Assembly (NCBI GenBank): GCA_964058845.1
Contig: CAXKVR010000066.1
Location: forward strand, 345,544-409,543
DNA: 64,000 nt
Direction: 5' to 3'
Origin: Carex sylvatica
Lineage: Eukaryota; Streptophyta; Magnoliopsida; Poales; Cyperaceae
Made by a program: the position numbers and the translations under genes. Within the stretch, counting starts at the first letter, position 1; every line of letters begins with the position of its first letter. Shown piece after piece: positions 12,926 to 25,172 of the stretch. A model generated the notes under the pieces. That model had not been told where the DNA came from and did not search any database. It saw only the letters and a program-made list of their open reading frames with translations.

Positions 12926-12933
12926 TAAATATA
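12926..12933 (-). promoter_or_regulatory. TATA-like box of the pectinesterase gene
   Basis: TATATTTA on the minus strand, 70-77 bp upstream of the ATG at 12856, with a GA-rich tract between them (CT-rich leader on the coding strand). Position and context fit a core promoter; not tested. Confidence 0.45.
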
Positions 12934-12982
12934 GAGATTTGTTGTGGTTGGTTGGTGTCAGGTAAAAGGAACAAACGCGTCT

Positions 12983-13665
12983 AGCTGGACAGTAACAGTT
13001 ACTCTTGTATGTACCGTACGTGTATCATTACACATGATTATATGCAACCTAATTTCTTCACATACATTTACAGAGTGAGGTTATGGTACTATGTTATTTC
13101 AATGAAAGCGGTTCAGATTTGTTTGTGCACGAATCCCAACGAAGACACTTTTTCCTATACAAATCTCAACGAAGTTGAGCGGCTGCCATTGGAATAACAG
13201 GGTCTTGTTATTTCAATGGAATAACAACCGATTTTTTTCCACTATGCATAACACACACAGATAATTCCTACTATGAATCAATATTTTTATTTTCAAAATT
13301 CATTAATATGAACCATTCAACAATATTTTTATTTTCAAAATTCATTAATATGAACCATTCAACGTGATAAAAACATAGAACTATATTATTTATTTTAAAA
13401 AAAATACTATTTTTTTGAGACTAAAGACTTGATTGTTGTTGTTATCGAGTAGAAACTCACTTAGAAGTACATATAAAAATGTACTTGCAAATGCGATTAG
13501 CAACTCTTGTATGTACCATATATTATAATTTTTTTACTATTTTTTTTTAAAATGAGTAGAAAATCACGCTACAAGTACATATGAAAATGTACTTGCTGGA
13601 CAGTTACTCCTGTGTGTACCATATATCATTACTTATTATTAACCTAATTTCTTTACATTTACATT
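12983..13665. repeat. Small duplications in the spacer between the pectinesterase and CRTISO-like genes
   Basis: A segment of about 80 bp starting GCTGGACAG and containing ACCTAATTTCTTCACAT occurs at 12983-13072 and, diverged, at 13595-13665. Inside, a unit of about 45 bp (ATTTTTATTTTCAAAATTC...GAACCATTCAA) is tandemly repeated at 13280-13365. A partial end of the AGTGAGGCTA MITE family is near 13072. No gene. Confidence 0.5.
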
Positions 13666-13684
13666 TTTTTTTATTAAATAACAA

Positions 13685-16600
13685 TCAAATCCCAATGGCA
13701 TCAAGGAGTTCTGAGTGTTGTGAAACAGAAACCAAAGTATTTGCCACAATGGCACCACTTGCTGCAACTGCCGGAACTCCGATTCCTGGAAAAGTCGAAT
13801 CCCCGCAACAGAAGAGTTGCGGGATGGGAGTTGCATGTCCCGGAAAAGTGCCCTTTCCTGCCTTTATAGCAGGCCCATATGTACCTCTGTTTCTCCTGAG
13901 AAACCGCTTGTGTGTAAGTGGAGTCCCCACCATCTTCACGTCGCATTTTTCGCGGTCGAATTTTGGGCCAAGGGCCCGCTCTACTGCTTCCCACATCACC
14001 TTGACCAATGTAAAAGAGATAAGTCTCAATTCAAAAACAATAATAATAAGAGTGAGGCTACAGTACTATGCATAGCACATATTGGTCCGTACTATAGATC
14101 AATAATTTCATTTTTAATGTCCAAACAGTTGATATGAATTGTTTAACATAATCTTCATATGAAATTTTACTTTATTACAAAATTTTACATTTTTTAGAAC
14201 TTTGCTATTATTTTTTAGATAGGTAGAAAACTACTACTTTTGAATGGGCTAGAACCTTTAAATCAAGTGATTTTTTATCTATCTAAAAATATAGTAAATT
14301 TTTTCTAAAAAATGTAAAATTTGATCTAAAAATACATTTTCATATTAAAATAATGGTGAACGGTTCCGATCGACTGTTTGGACTTTGAAAATGGAGATAT
14401 TGATCCATAGTATAAACCAATATGCACTATGCAGAGTACCGTAGCCTCACTCTAATAATAATAATAACAATTGCAATGAACAGTTTATTGCATGATTACA
14501 GAAAAGGAAAAAAACAATATCATGTGCCTTAAATCGCAAAACAAAGAAATGTCTGGTATGATCTCTTAAGTAAAATATCCCTTATACCATCTCCTTATTT
14601 CATAAAAATTGCTCAAATTAACCCTCTTTCTTCCTGATTCTTGTGCAGATAAAGAAATGACGATGAGTGGTACTTTGGGCATCTTTTGAAGTTGATATAG
14701 AAGGTAGAGACAAATACAACAGTTTTTTTTTCCTGCTTTGCATGAGCATACTGATACTTTGACATTTTACAGGACTAAGCCCAAAACTATGCTCAACTAT
14801 AGCAATAGCAGAAGTTATAAGACATAAATTAGAATGATTATTTTCTAAAGATCCACAATATTAATACATTGATAAATAAAACAACTCATATATAGTCGGA
14901 AAACATAAATTAGTTTTTCTGTGCCATAATGTTGCCCACACGGTATTGGTAAGGCATAGAATAGTATATTGATCAATGATACTTGTTATGTTGTTTTCTA
15001 ATAACAATCCGTGGATGTGACCGTACAATGAAGGGATAAAATCATAAAACTAACAGTTCAACCATTTGCTTTTAATTTTTTTAATTTATAATAAATAATT
15101 ATATCTTCGTACCTGTGACCTCTCTTCTTTCAGTTTTCTATACTCGACACTTTTGCGATCCAAACCCTCCCATAATTCAAATGGCTCTGTACCAGGCGTA
15201 TAGGCATGCAACACATGCTTACCAGGCGGTGCCAGGTCCTTGCCTAATGTGCTCGGTACGGATATCAAGACGACATTTTGTGCTGCATCTACGCCTTGTT
15301 CCCAGTTTTTTACTACTATATGATGGATCCCTAGGTCTTCCCGTGCCATCTATTAAGTAACATACAATTAGTGCAATTGATCAAAAACAAAAATAAAAGA
15401 CGAAAGAAGTAATTAATATTAGCATTATTGCAGTAATTAAGCTATGGGATAATTTTACTATTGGCATTATTGTCATTATTATTACTTTTCTATAGGCACT
15501 CTTTAAAAAAGTAAAGACGTATTCTGTTTATTTATTTGTTTTCTTTTGTTTGTCATATCTTTCAAAATAAAAATAAAGTTGAGCAAAAAAGGCAAACAAG
15601 ATAAGAATAGATCCTTAATGTACCAACTGTTATGTACCAATTGCACAGTTTATGTATCCCTTATTTAAGCTGACCTCAGCATCAAAACCCAAGTGGAGAT
15701 GCATAAATGAATCACATTGTGGAGTGGATTTAACCCTATCTTGGTACGTTTTGGGGATGGCTTGCGGTGGCAGCAGATCAAGTGTATCCCACATTGATGC
15801 ATTGCTTACAACAGCTTTTTTGGCACGTATAAACTGTAAAAAAAAAAAAAAACAACAACATTGTAATAGCAACTTGCTAAAAGTTACTGGTGAGCTTTTA
15901 TAGAAAAGTTAATAAATTGGGTAAATGTGTGAGTTTTTGAAATTTAGAAGGGTAAATATGACATTATGAATTTTAGAGGGGAAATATGTAATTTCAAGGT
16001 TTTTGAGGGTTATACATTAAATTCCCCCTAAAAGTTATTGCATAAGCAAAGAAAAATGATTTTTGTATTATCAATTACTTGACCGCTTCTCAGCTTGACA
16101 CCAGTAGCTCGGCCATTTTCTACCACAATGCTATCAACATGGGAATTCAGTGAGATTCTTCCATTAAACTTTTCAATGCCGCGTACCAGTGCATCGATTA
16201 CCGCACCAGTACCACGTAAAGGGTACTCAAGCTTACATCCTGGCTTGTACCACTCAGCAAACATGTAAATCTGAAAGGGAAAAAAGAATAAAATATTGTT
16301 GGAAAATCTAGTACTAAAAATATATCACTGCTCTCCACAGTGTGTGAGAATTGGAATATATTGAGTAAAGAACACCATACTGCAAAAGGGGGAATTTCAT
16401 GCATACCCCTCAAAAACCTCGAAAGAACTCAATATATTCCAATTGTCAGCAGTAATTAATGTTTTTGAGGGGTAAATATGTAATTGGAATATCTACCTCA
16501 AACTATTTAAACATCAATTTTGCGGGTATTATAACTGATCGGTTTTTTAGGGTAAATATTGAAACATCAATTACTCAATACATATTTTTTAGAGGGAGGA

Positions 16601-19414
16601 ATATGTAATTTTGAGGTTTTCGAGGGGTATACATGAAATTTCCCCTACTATAAAAAGACACCTTGAAAAAAAACTCACCATTTCTGCTGAGAGGATTCCA
16701 TCCGATTTAACACCGGCCAGTAAAAACGCCAAGAGGTCGATCCAATTTCTCACGAACGGGTTTTTAATATTTAAAGAATCAGCAACCTCACAGAAAGGTT
16801 TTAACAGCTTAGTTGCACCTAGTGCACCTTGTGGACCCATTTGCAAAAATGATTTCAACAAAGATGGTGCATATCTAGCAGCAGTGGTAGAGACAACACC
16901 CCAATCGCCTCTGATAGAGATTGGTGGAAGTGCCATGGCAGCAGCAGATAGGGGTAATATCCCCTCCTGGTAAATTTATTTTTTCTACTTTATGTTATAT
17001 TAATAAAACAAAACACTTAAAATTGTTTTTCAATCTGCTATTTGCAGCAGCATATTTATCTACACCCCAACAAAACAACAGGCATCTTATGCCTCTTCTA
17101 CATAACAACAAACATATCATGTATATCCCGAGTAGAACTAGGGTGTTCTTAAGTTTACCAAGGACTTAGTGAACTTAACTCAAAAATCACATTTACATAT
17201 AAGCTTTATAAATTGTCAAATTAATTTAGTATAAAGTCAAGCATTCCAAAAATGATGGAAAAATGAATCTATTAAAATTAACTTATAAACTATGTTGCAT
17301 GGATATGGGTACGGGTATCGTATTGGATACGATATGGGATATGGCGATACGACAATTTTCAACACGATATGGGTATTGGGCGATACGGGTACGGGACTAT
17401 CAATATGGCAATATGATACGTACCAGATACGAGTACGAGACTATATATGAAGTATCAGAGTAACATACCTTATAAAACTTCTTTTTTGACCGCTTGACTT
17501 TCTAAATGAATTTGAAATTTATAAACTTGCATGTAAACGTATCACTCGTGAAGTAGATAGGTTTCAACCATTTGGATTCGTCATTTGAAGTTAATCCGAT
17601 AGTTTTGGAGTTAAGCTCACTAATAGGCTCCGTGAGCTTAAGAACACCGTAGTTCTACTTTCTATATCCCTTTTCTTCCTATTTCTTAAAAACTATCCAA
17701 ACTAGTCCCCGATTTTCAGGTAAAGATAAAACATCGAGGAAGTGTAACATGTTTGTCTTTCCTCCCAATTCTTTGGAAAATTTAAATTTAACCCTAACAG
17801 TCCCTTTGATGAAGAATGAAATTCAGGAAAGAGGGTAACTTGACATGTTTTGATAATATGTAAAAGAAGCTTACAGTAGACAGTTCTATAAGGGTCCAAG
17901 TGATATCCCTGATGATTGTAGGGGTATGCATGATATTTCTGGTATTGCATGGATACATGTTACATTTGACATTTACTGCACAAGTTAAAAGGCATGATAA
18001 ATGAATAAGGGGTAAGAGACACTTACAAGAAGCTTTTTCCACTCACGGGCTGCATCAGAATTTACATACGTCTCAAGGTCCTGAATAAAAATGAACGTAT
18101 TTGTAAATTACGATCAAATAAAAACACAGAAGAAAAATAAAGTTAAATGAATTGATATATTTAAGTGTCGACAAATTAGTAGAAACCCAAATAGGTAAGT
18201 AATAATAAGTAAAAATGATAAAAAGGGTATATCCTCTTAAAAAAGGTACAAAATTTAATATGATGAGGAGTTAGAGGATCTCACCTTGATAAAATCGGTG
18301 GGGCCTATTCGAGATGGGAAATCGCCTTCTGGTATGTACACCATCCATGAATCATATGATGCACATTCAACTGACTCTCCTAATGCATCAAGGACCTAAC
18401 TTGTCCAACCAAATTATTTTATTTAACATTTAGTTAACTATAAATCTAAAGTTATTTTCAACGGAGACAATAAATTGATAATATGAAATTCACCAACATG
18501 TAAAGTTGAATCTCTCAGCGAGATACCAGTATAAATGTTTAAGCATGTGAACCAACTAATTTACAAAATTGTTGGCCATTGTTTATTTTTCTAATTTCCA
18601 CTCATTTATAAATTTTTGGGTCCATCATCACAGTACAGTGGTACTAAATGTTACGCTATCTGGGTACCAAATGAATTGGTACCTGAGCAAGAGGATTAGC
18701 TTGGAGGCCTCGGGACTGAAAGCCCGAGAAAAGAGATGGGCCTGAGTCAAACTTATAACCCTTTATATCAAATGAGTGTGCAGCGCCACCTGGCACATCA
18801 TGGCTTTCTAGTACCACTACATCTTGGCCGTACCGGGCCAGCAGCCCGGCACAACACAATCCACCAAGCCCACTCCCAATTACCACCACATCAGCCTCTG
18901 GTTTTCCTGAGACATTACCATATTCTACTTTTAGATGAAGAAATTTTGTTTTTAGTAACCCAAAAAATTGTAATTACAGTCACTAATTAGTCACTGCAAC
19001 CCATTTATTCAAATCTTTATTACCATCTGATTTACATATTTAAAAGTTATAGGCAAAGTATAAATAATCAATCAATTGTCCAATCTTGATCTTCAACCTT
19101 CCAATTGGATTTTTCTGAAAGAAATCTTTCTAATTGATATGGAATTACATTTTTGCATTTATGAAGAGCTTAATGGTAAAAGCAACCAACAAATTTATGC
19201 AAAGTTTACAACTCTGGTGAGTCATGCACAAGTAAATAACTAAATTACCAGAAAAATGTTTCTTTGCACTAGGAGACGACGCCTGACCGCTGGTCGGAAG
19301 AGTATCGACGCTGGACGAGCTCCGTACAATGAAGGATCTTCTCTTCTCCCGCCAAAATTTGCAGCGGGAGTTGTATACGCGCGGCGTAGAGCAAAGGCTC
19401 CCGGCGCAAGCCAT
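13685..19414 (-). CDS. CRTISO-like FAD-dependent oxidoreductase (carotenoid isomerase/phytoene desaturase superfamily), plastid-targeted, 581 aa
   Basis: Nine exons join in frame (1746 nt): 19414-19249, 18906-18683, 18395-18285, 18080-18027, 16966-16679, 16270-16079, 15833-15675, 15349-15113 and 13999-13685. Residues 1-55 are Ser/Arg-rich, as in a chloroplast transit peptide. The Rossmann FAD motif VVVIGSGLGGLCCAGLLAR begins near residue 62, followed by VVVLES and GGAAHSF. The C-terminus has the FAD-closing motif CCGDSTFPGIGVPAVAASG. This fits plant proteins annotated as prolycopene isomerase-like; the true substrate is unknown, and I place it in the CRTISO-like rather than the classical CRTISO group with moderate confidence. 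All introns are GT-AG. MITEs sit in introns 4, 5 and 8. It is head-to-head with the gene at 20712. Confidence 0.93.
14050..14453. mobile_element. Foldback MITE (AGTGAGGCTA family) in intron 8 of the CRTISO-like gene
   Basis: Terminal inverted repeats AGAGTGAGGCTACAGTACTA and TAC..GTAGCCTCACTCT, flanked by a TAATAATAA microsatellite. The interior is one long hairpin built around TTTTTACTATTTTTTAGATAGGTAGAAAA. No coding capacity. Confidence 0.75.
16387..16646. mobile_element. Short MITE in intron 5 of the CRTISO-like gene
   Basis: Inverted ends of about 34 bp: GGGGGAATTTCATGCATACC... on the left and ..GGTATACATGAAATTTCCCC on the right. Single-ended relatives occur at 15912-16030 and 46318-46405, where GAGGGTTATACATTAAATTC and GAGTATACCTGAAATTC are seen. 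Confidence 0.7.
17130..17662. mobile_element. Mutator-like MITE (GAGTAGAAC family), copy 1, in intron 4 of the CRTISO-like gene
   Basis: Inverted ends GAGTAGAACTAGGGTGTTCT and CTTAAGAACACCGTAGTTCT. Flanking direct repeats GTATATCCC and CTATATCCC match at 8 of 9 positions. Compared with copy 2 at 35889-36302, this copy has about 180 extra bases (17295-17465) made of variants of GGATACGGGTACGGGTA, probably a second, nested insertion. Confidence 0.75.
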
Positions 19415-20711
19415 GGTTTGAAAACTACGAGGTCGTCACTCGTCAGTGTCTCTGGTGAGTTTCTCGTGAGGAAGAAACTTGTGGTCTTTGAGCCGGGTCT
19501 AGGACTGTAAGCTTGTAGATGCTGGGACCCGCAGTTCAGTGGATATATAATGTACCAGAGATTTTGGCGCGTTGAGAAGACTGAGATAGAGGGACTGAGG
19601 GAGGGAAGGGGATGGACCTACGTGGCAGCTCCAGAGCCTTGTCGAGAGGAACTCATTGTAAAGGAGTCATACCTCTGAAGTACCTGAAATTTGAATTCGA
19701 ATTCGGACTGTCCGATTATAATCCGTCGTGAACTTCATCTCTTTAATATTCGTGTCAAATAGATCAGACGGTTATTATGATGTTAAAAATTTAACTTACT
19801 TTAGACATTTGTCGTGAGCGAGATGTGATCGTCATTTGTTCAAAATTAAATCTAACGGATCAAAATCATATCTTCTTTATCTGGGTCTAAACTTGACAAT
19901 CTTTTTGTACTTGGGCTTGGGCCTCGGTTTCTGTTATTGAATTCTTATTGAATCCATGTCATACCCGAATCCGGACCACCACCACAACAAGCCGTCGCGT
20001 TACATTCAAGCCGCCGCTCTTCTTCACCTCTCCATCTCCAGTTCCAATACGCGCGCGCGCGCGCGCTCAACTACAATTTGAGTCTGATCAGAACAATTTC
20101 TTCTCCAATCAAACAAGCGAAGGTGATAGTACGAAAGAACCTTCGTCTTCTCCTGTCTTGCGAAGTACTGGAGTTAGCTGCATTAAAGAAAAGAAGAAAG
20201 TCTTGACAAGGTAAAATCTCTGTCTTTAGATCCGTCTTCATCCCTCTCTCAAACCATGGAACAAAGTTACGAAGATCTAAATGGTAGCTATGATAAATTA
20301 CAAATATCTGTTCATCCCTTTTTTATTTCTTATTTTATCAGAAGTCTTGCATATTATGACAATAATTGGTTCATGATTACATCCTTGTAATTTTGTTATG
20401 TTGTTTGGAAGTTTAGCATTCCTGTTATGTATGATTGTTGATAATAGTTCTAGTAACTGTATTAATTGTATATTGTCTCTTTTTCATACTCAGACTAATT
20501 TTTTTTTTTTTTTGAGGTTTCAGACTTACCGAGTCAATTTTGCTCAGTTACAATTTAACTTGTTTACTGGGTTGTTTATTTTTCAAATCTAGGAAAGAGC
20601 AGAAGCCATGTACCAAATTAATCAAATAAATTTAATACTAATTCTTTCTCTGCTCTTTTCGTCTTCTCTTTTAATCAGATTTTGCAGTTCTTTGTCAATC
20701 AGTGTAACTTG
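19415..20711. promoter_or_regulatory. Bidirectional promoter region and 5' leader of the DUF7795-type gene
   Basis: The interval separates two divergent ATGs. A minus-strand TATA-like element (TTATATAT, at 19544-19550) lies about 130 bp upstream of the CRTISO-like ATG. On the plus side, a probable leader exon runs from about 19940 to 20211 (AAG/GTAAAA donor). It contains a (CG)n run at 20050-20066, and is probably spliced to an acceptor (TTTTAATCAG) near 20680. The 88-codon frame inside this leader (19948-20214) does not continue into the main frame. Confidence 0.45.
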
Positions 20712-22855
20712 ATGGTAGACAAAGAGTTGGATAATATTCTTCTGGCAACAGAGAATAAGGTCGTTTCAATCTTCACTCAATTCATGTTGAGGTATTATGT
20801 TTCATGATACTAGGTCTTTTAAAATATTCAATTTGCTTTTGTTCGTGTCAGTCTTACTTATTTCATTGGTTGGTCCAGTAAAATTTCATATGGCACCTCT
20901 AATTTTTCTCCAATTTGTAATTTTACCTTGATGCCCTTACCTATATAAGATTCATTGCAGGATTACAAAGCTTGATGAGCTAGTAGATGCAGGAAACAGG
21001 TTTCTTATGAGATTTAACCAGGAGCTCGGTAATTCATTTAATATTTCTCTTTTTATTTTCTAATTAAATAACAGGATTTATAACCTCAATTGATATAAAC
21101 CATTTACCTAAAAGGAAACCAAGAAAAAAAAAATGCTTTTCATTCCATGGACTCCTATATTTAAGAAGTGATTATTTCAGAATTTAAACTCCTTTTCTCA
21201 TTTAGTTGATCTGTGTTATCTATAACAGGATACTTTAGAAGGCCACAAATTAACAAAGATTCAAAAGTGGTTAACGAAATAATTAAATTGAATATGACCG
21301 AAAGAATGAAATCTTACCTTGATGCGGGTTGCACTCATTCCCACCACAACATTCAAAATCTAAGCCAATGTAAGTTTGTTCTCTTTTTTTCAAACAAAAT
21401 TATTCTGATCAATTGTAGTTTCAATAATTCAAATATTTAATTGTAGTGCACAATTGTATGCTGGGACTTCAAGATTTTTTGAAAAAGGGTATGCTTTATT
21501 TTTTACCAACTCAATCATTTCAAAATTTCATAAAACTGTACCATTTCTGATACCAACCTCTTTCCAGCTAAAGAATCAATAGACGAGATTGAGTGCTTTG
21601 CAGAGGATGCATACAAAGCTGTGATCGAATCAGAACATAATACATCGAGATTCGTGCAAGAGCACGTAGACGAGCCCTTGATGAATCAAACCTCATCTCC
21701 TGAGGTATAACAAGCCAATGAAACTTCTAGAAACATATATACTTTTGAAAGGACCTTAATCTATATAAAAATATTAGTTTCTTTTACTTTTGTTGTGTAA
21801 TTGCCTGATGAAGTTGGTTACAGTTCATCTGTGTGCCTCCATTATCTGTTAAGAAATTAATAAAAATATTTTAAATAAGGGGTTTATTATTTGGCCCATT
21901 ATACTATTAAGCTCACAAGTTTCCCATAATTTTGCAGTTATTATCAGGAAAACCACATCAGATTTCATGTAATGCAATTTGGATATTTTAATTCAAGTAC
22001 TGGATACTAAATTTGTGGTCTGATTTGTGTAATTCAACTAATGATAGGATGAAGCAGAGCCGTTAGATATAAAAGAGAAGTCGGTATCATATGCTACCAT
22101 GATGTCGGTCATCTATAACATGTTAAAGCTTGATTATACAATGCAGGTTAGACCATAGCATTTATTTTTAGGATCATAATTTGCGGAAAACATACAGTAC
22201 ACATGTAATTGTTTTTTCAAATAACAACAAGCATTTATATATTGCAAGTTATAACTAATATTTTGAAGATAATTGCAACAAGGATCTAACAGTTTGCTTG
22301 AGTTTTATGATACACATGAATAAAGCCATACAGTTTATATACTGAAAATTTTCTCTTCAGCCTACAAAGCATTTCTATTACATTGCTAACTGCATAGTCA
22401 CTTTTAACTGATGCCAACAAAGCGTATAACAATTTTGGTTTCTGCATTTATATGAATTAAATTATTTTGGTTGAGTTATCTCTGAATTTATAAGAATTAA
22501 ATTTATTCTGTCAAGTTAATCTAAAAAATTAAGGGTTAAGTCCGTCAGTTTAGCTAGTGCCAGTTTTGCAAAATTGCCATAATACTAATAGATAGTGCCA
22601 GTTTTGATGTGAAAATGTGGGTTGTTTTTGTTCAATGCAAATAAGATGCATTTTCAGTGTAGTTTAGAAAGGACCTTTGGTAAAGTTAAATTAAAGTAAT
22701 TTGTTTGAACACTTGTATTATTTCAGGAAAAAATAGTACGGTCACTTAGTCTAAATACATCATTGTCAGAGCTAGAGACCTACTGTCAAATGTGGGATTT
22801 GCGGCCTTATGTTGATGATGATACGATGCACCATGCTTGGAAATCCGTGCCATGA
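20712..22855 (+). CDS. DUF7795-type plant protein of unknown function, 231 aa
   Basis: Seven exons join in frame (696 nt): 20712-20791, 20961-21028, 21229-21369, 21447-21488, 21568-21704, 22048-22146 and 22727-22855. The product is soluble, mostly helical, with no signal peptide or membrane span. Distinctive blocks are TKLDELVDAGNRFL, GYFRRPQINKDS, MTERMKSYLDAGC, and the C-terminal SLSLNTSLSELETYCQMWDL and MHHAWK. I recognise these as the plant-specific family annotated DUF7795; molecular function is unknown. The start is the first ATG after the leader acceptor and gives MVDKELDNILLATEN before the conserved core. All introns are GT-AG. It shares a divergent promoter with the CRTISO-like gene. 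Family recognition is from memory; the gene model itself is strong because six joins all hold frame. Confidence 0.9.
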
Positions 22856-23796
22856 TGATGTCATCACTGCAACCAATTTTATTTTCTCGACTTTGTTGTT
22901 GGCCAGTAATTTATTTGGTTATATGTGTCATTGTGCTTGTTGTAGCTGCATATCTTGTATATTGTAATAGTGATTATAATTTATCTAATATAGTAAATTT
23001 TGCTTTTAAACTTCTCCATGAGTTAGGAGAAACGAAAAACATGCTCATTTAGGAAATTAGCTCAAGTTAATTGAAGTATCAAATTTATTTTGATTATAAT
23101 ACCTACTAATTTAATGTCACCAAACAAGTGTTTTTTTTTTTTTAATATTATAGTTTTCTCACATTTTTTACTGGATGCAAAAATGACTGATCATTACCAC
23201 TTTCATCCAAAACTTGGTGAGGTGAAAGAAGCAAAGGTGCTGTTGCATTGGAAATGAACTATTTTGAGTTTTGTCACTGACAAATTGTTAGGAGTGAATC
23301 TTAACCTTGACAACTTATCTGGGCAAATGAAAATACTGTGTGATTTCTGATGAACCTTACTACTGATTTTATAATTGAACCGTTAATTGTTAATTTTATT
23401 GAGAAAAAAAAAATTTCTTTTGACGTACTTGGATTCATTTCAGTATTTCATAGATAAACATCAATCAAATTTGGGCAAGAAAATAAATTATTTTATGTGG
23501 TTACTTGGATTCATTTGACAGATAATGGAACATCAATCAAATTCGTGCATGACAGACAAATAGAGGAGATAATAGAAAAAAAAAAAAAAGGGAAAGGGAG
23601 CTCATAGTTTCATTTTAGAGAGGAAATAGAGGAGCTCTAAGGTGTATTATGGTTTAGGTAAATGAGGCCAAGGAAATGCACAGAGATAATAGGAAAAAAG
23701 CAGCAGCAGCTAGAATATCCAGTTAATATAGTAAAAGCCCAAAGTACATAAAATGATTATCTAAATTCAAATAAGCTATCTTCAACCAAACTCAGC
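22856..23796. other. 3' flank and spacer, no gene seen
   Basis: Contains the 3' UTR of the DUF7795-type gene and AT-rich spacer. The region around 22916-22965 encodes a hydrophobic stretch in one frame, but it lies after the stop and has no supporting context. A poly-A run is at 23576-23588. Confidence 0.5.
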
Positions 23797-23799
23797 ACT

Positions 23800-24246
23800 T
23801 CAATCCTTAATCTCACTAATAGTCTGGTCCATGAGATCTCTCGCATCATCATCTCGTCCAATTTTCAAAAGTAGTTCTAATACTGGTGCAGAGGCAGCTG
23901 CATTGGGTTTCACCCCTTCTTGCTTCATTTTGTTCAGCACACACATAGCCTCATCTATTTTTCTCTTCTTAGCATATGCTTTGAGCAAATAAGTGTAGGT
24001 CGAGAGATCTGGCGCTAAATGATTGAGATGAATTCTATCAAGGATATTCATCACATCATCAATGGTGCCATCATTTGCATAGCCAAGAAGCAGAATTTGA
24101 TGTCACAACACCTGGTTTTATTCCTCCCCTTAGCATTAAGTCAAGCAACTTTTGAGCCTCCTTGGTTCGGCCTTGTTTGCACAAAGCATCCATCATTGAT
24201 CCATAAGTAACCTCATCTGGCAAAAAGCCTCGATCAATACAAAAGT
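23800..24246 (-). pseudogene. Truncated, frameshifted PPR (pentatricopeptide repeat) gene
   Basis: Reading the minus strand from 24246, one frame gives PPR-like text (GFLPDEVTYGSMMDALCKQG, then LLDLMLRGGIKPGVVTSN). A frameshift near 24095-24105 moves the rest (LLGYANDGTIDDVMNILDRI, STYTYLLKAYAKKRKIDEAM, LNKMKQEGVKPNAAASAP) into the frame ending at the stop at 23800. Four to five 35-residue repeats are recognisable. Upstream sequence is missing: the homology stops at a tandem repeat of about 37 bp (TACTCCAGATACGCTATCCA, 24249-24310). PPR proteins normally bind organellar RNA; this copy is unlikely to be functional. Confidence 0.85.
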
Positions 24247-24248
24247 TG

Positions 24249-24310
24249 TACTCCAGATACGCTATCCATCCTTACCTTTTAATTTGTACTCCAGGTACGC
24301 TATCCATCCT
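24249..24310. repeat. Short tandem duplication at the break of the PPR pseudogene
   Basis: Two copies of about 37 bp sharing TTGTACTCCAG and TACGCTATCCATCCTTAC, located exactly where PPR homology ends. Confidence 0.7.
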
Positions 24311-24849
24311 TACAAAAGGAGAAAAAAGAAGTTTTTTAAGTTCTGTAAAATTACTAATCGACTATATTGAAGTTAAGTATAACCATATGTTGTTAGAAGT
24401 GATAAATTATTTTTTGCATTCTTGCTGCCCATGCTTATTTGGATCTCTTGATCCGCTGCTACTATATGAAAGTGATCTTCTTATTCTTGAATTTAACTTT
24501 TCTTATGGGCAAACTTCTTTTAATGGAAATCCTTTAATCCATTTCATGAATCATGATTCAACACAATTCAAATTTGTTTTTAAAAGATTGTAATTTACTG
24601 TGCTGAGAACTTAGCTATCTATGTCCGCAACCTGAGTATGATCAAAGCTTTCAGATGTCTGTACCAGTAGGTTTAAAACTCAGATAAATCAAATTAAGAA
24701 GGTTTTTATTTGCAATAATTTGGGTATTTGAGAACTTGGCTATCTATGGCAGCAGGTTTTTTTTTAATCTGTTTTATGACATATCAGCAGGTTAAAATGA
24801 TCATATGTTAGGATTCAATATAATACAATATAAATAAACTAACAACATT

Positions 24850-24980
24850 TGCTATACACCTTTTGGGCAAGAGTGGTCTTGCCAAGCCCACCTGGTCCGA
24901 CAATGAAAACCACAAGCCGGCTTTGGGAGCTCCTCCCGTGCAACAACAAATTAATTATATCTCTCCTTGCTTCAGATCCT
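24850..24980 (-). pseudogene. NLR resistance-gene fragment: NB-ARC P-loop exon piece
   Basis: On the minus strand, after a CAG acceptor-like site, one frame reads SEARRDIINLLLHGRSSQSR, then LVVFIVGPGGLGKTTLAQKV, and stops after YSKCC. The Walker A/P-loop GPGGLGKTT is intact, but there is no CC domain upstream and no NB-ARC remainder downstream. It is close to the P-loop piece at 35145-35250 in opposite orientation. Alone it cannot encode a functional NLR. Confidence 0.8.
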
Positions 24981-25172
24981 GCAAATCACTTTGATTAGCT
25001 GATACAGGACCCTGCCTTGTGGGCACCCACCTTTCCCGTCATTTCCCTTCTATTATTTTTAAGCTCCTTTAAAATCCCTTTATAGGACGAGGCATACGTA
25101 AGTTCTTCCTCCCCCTCTTCTTTTCGTTATTTACATGTGCGAGGCTGTTACTCAAAATCTCATACCATAAAT

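Noticed and set aside
13581..14137. Plus-strand frames of 106-164 codons opposite the last CRTISO-like exon
   Set aside because: Antisense shadow; the minus strand carries conserved FAD-family motifs.
19948..20214. 88-codon frame upstream of the DUF7795-type gene, considered as its N-terminus
   Set aside because: The conserved protein begins after its own ATG at 20712. The Arg/Ala run comes from a (CG)n repeat, and joining it would need an unsupported frame.
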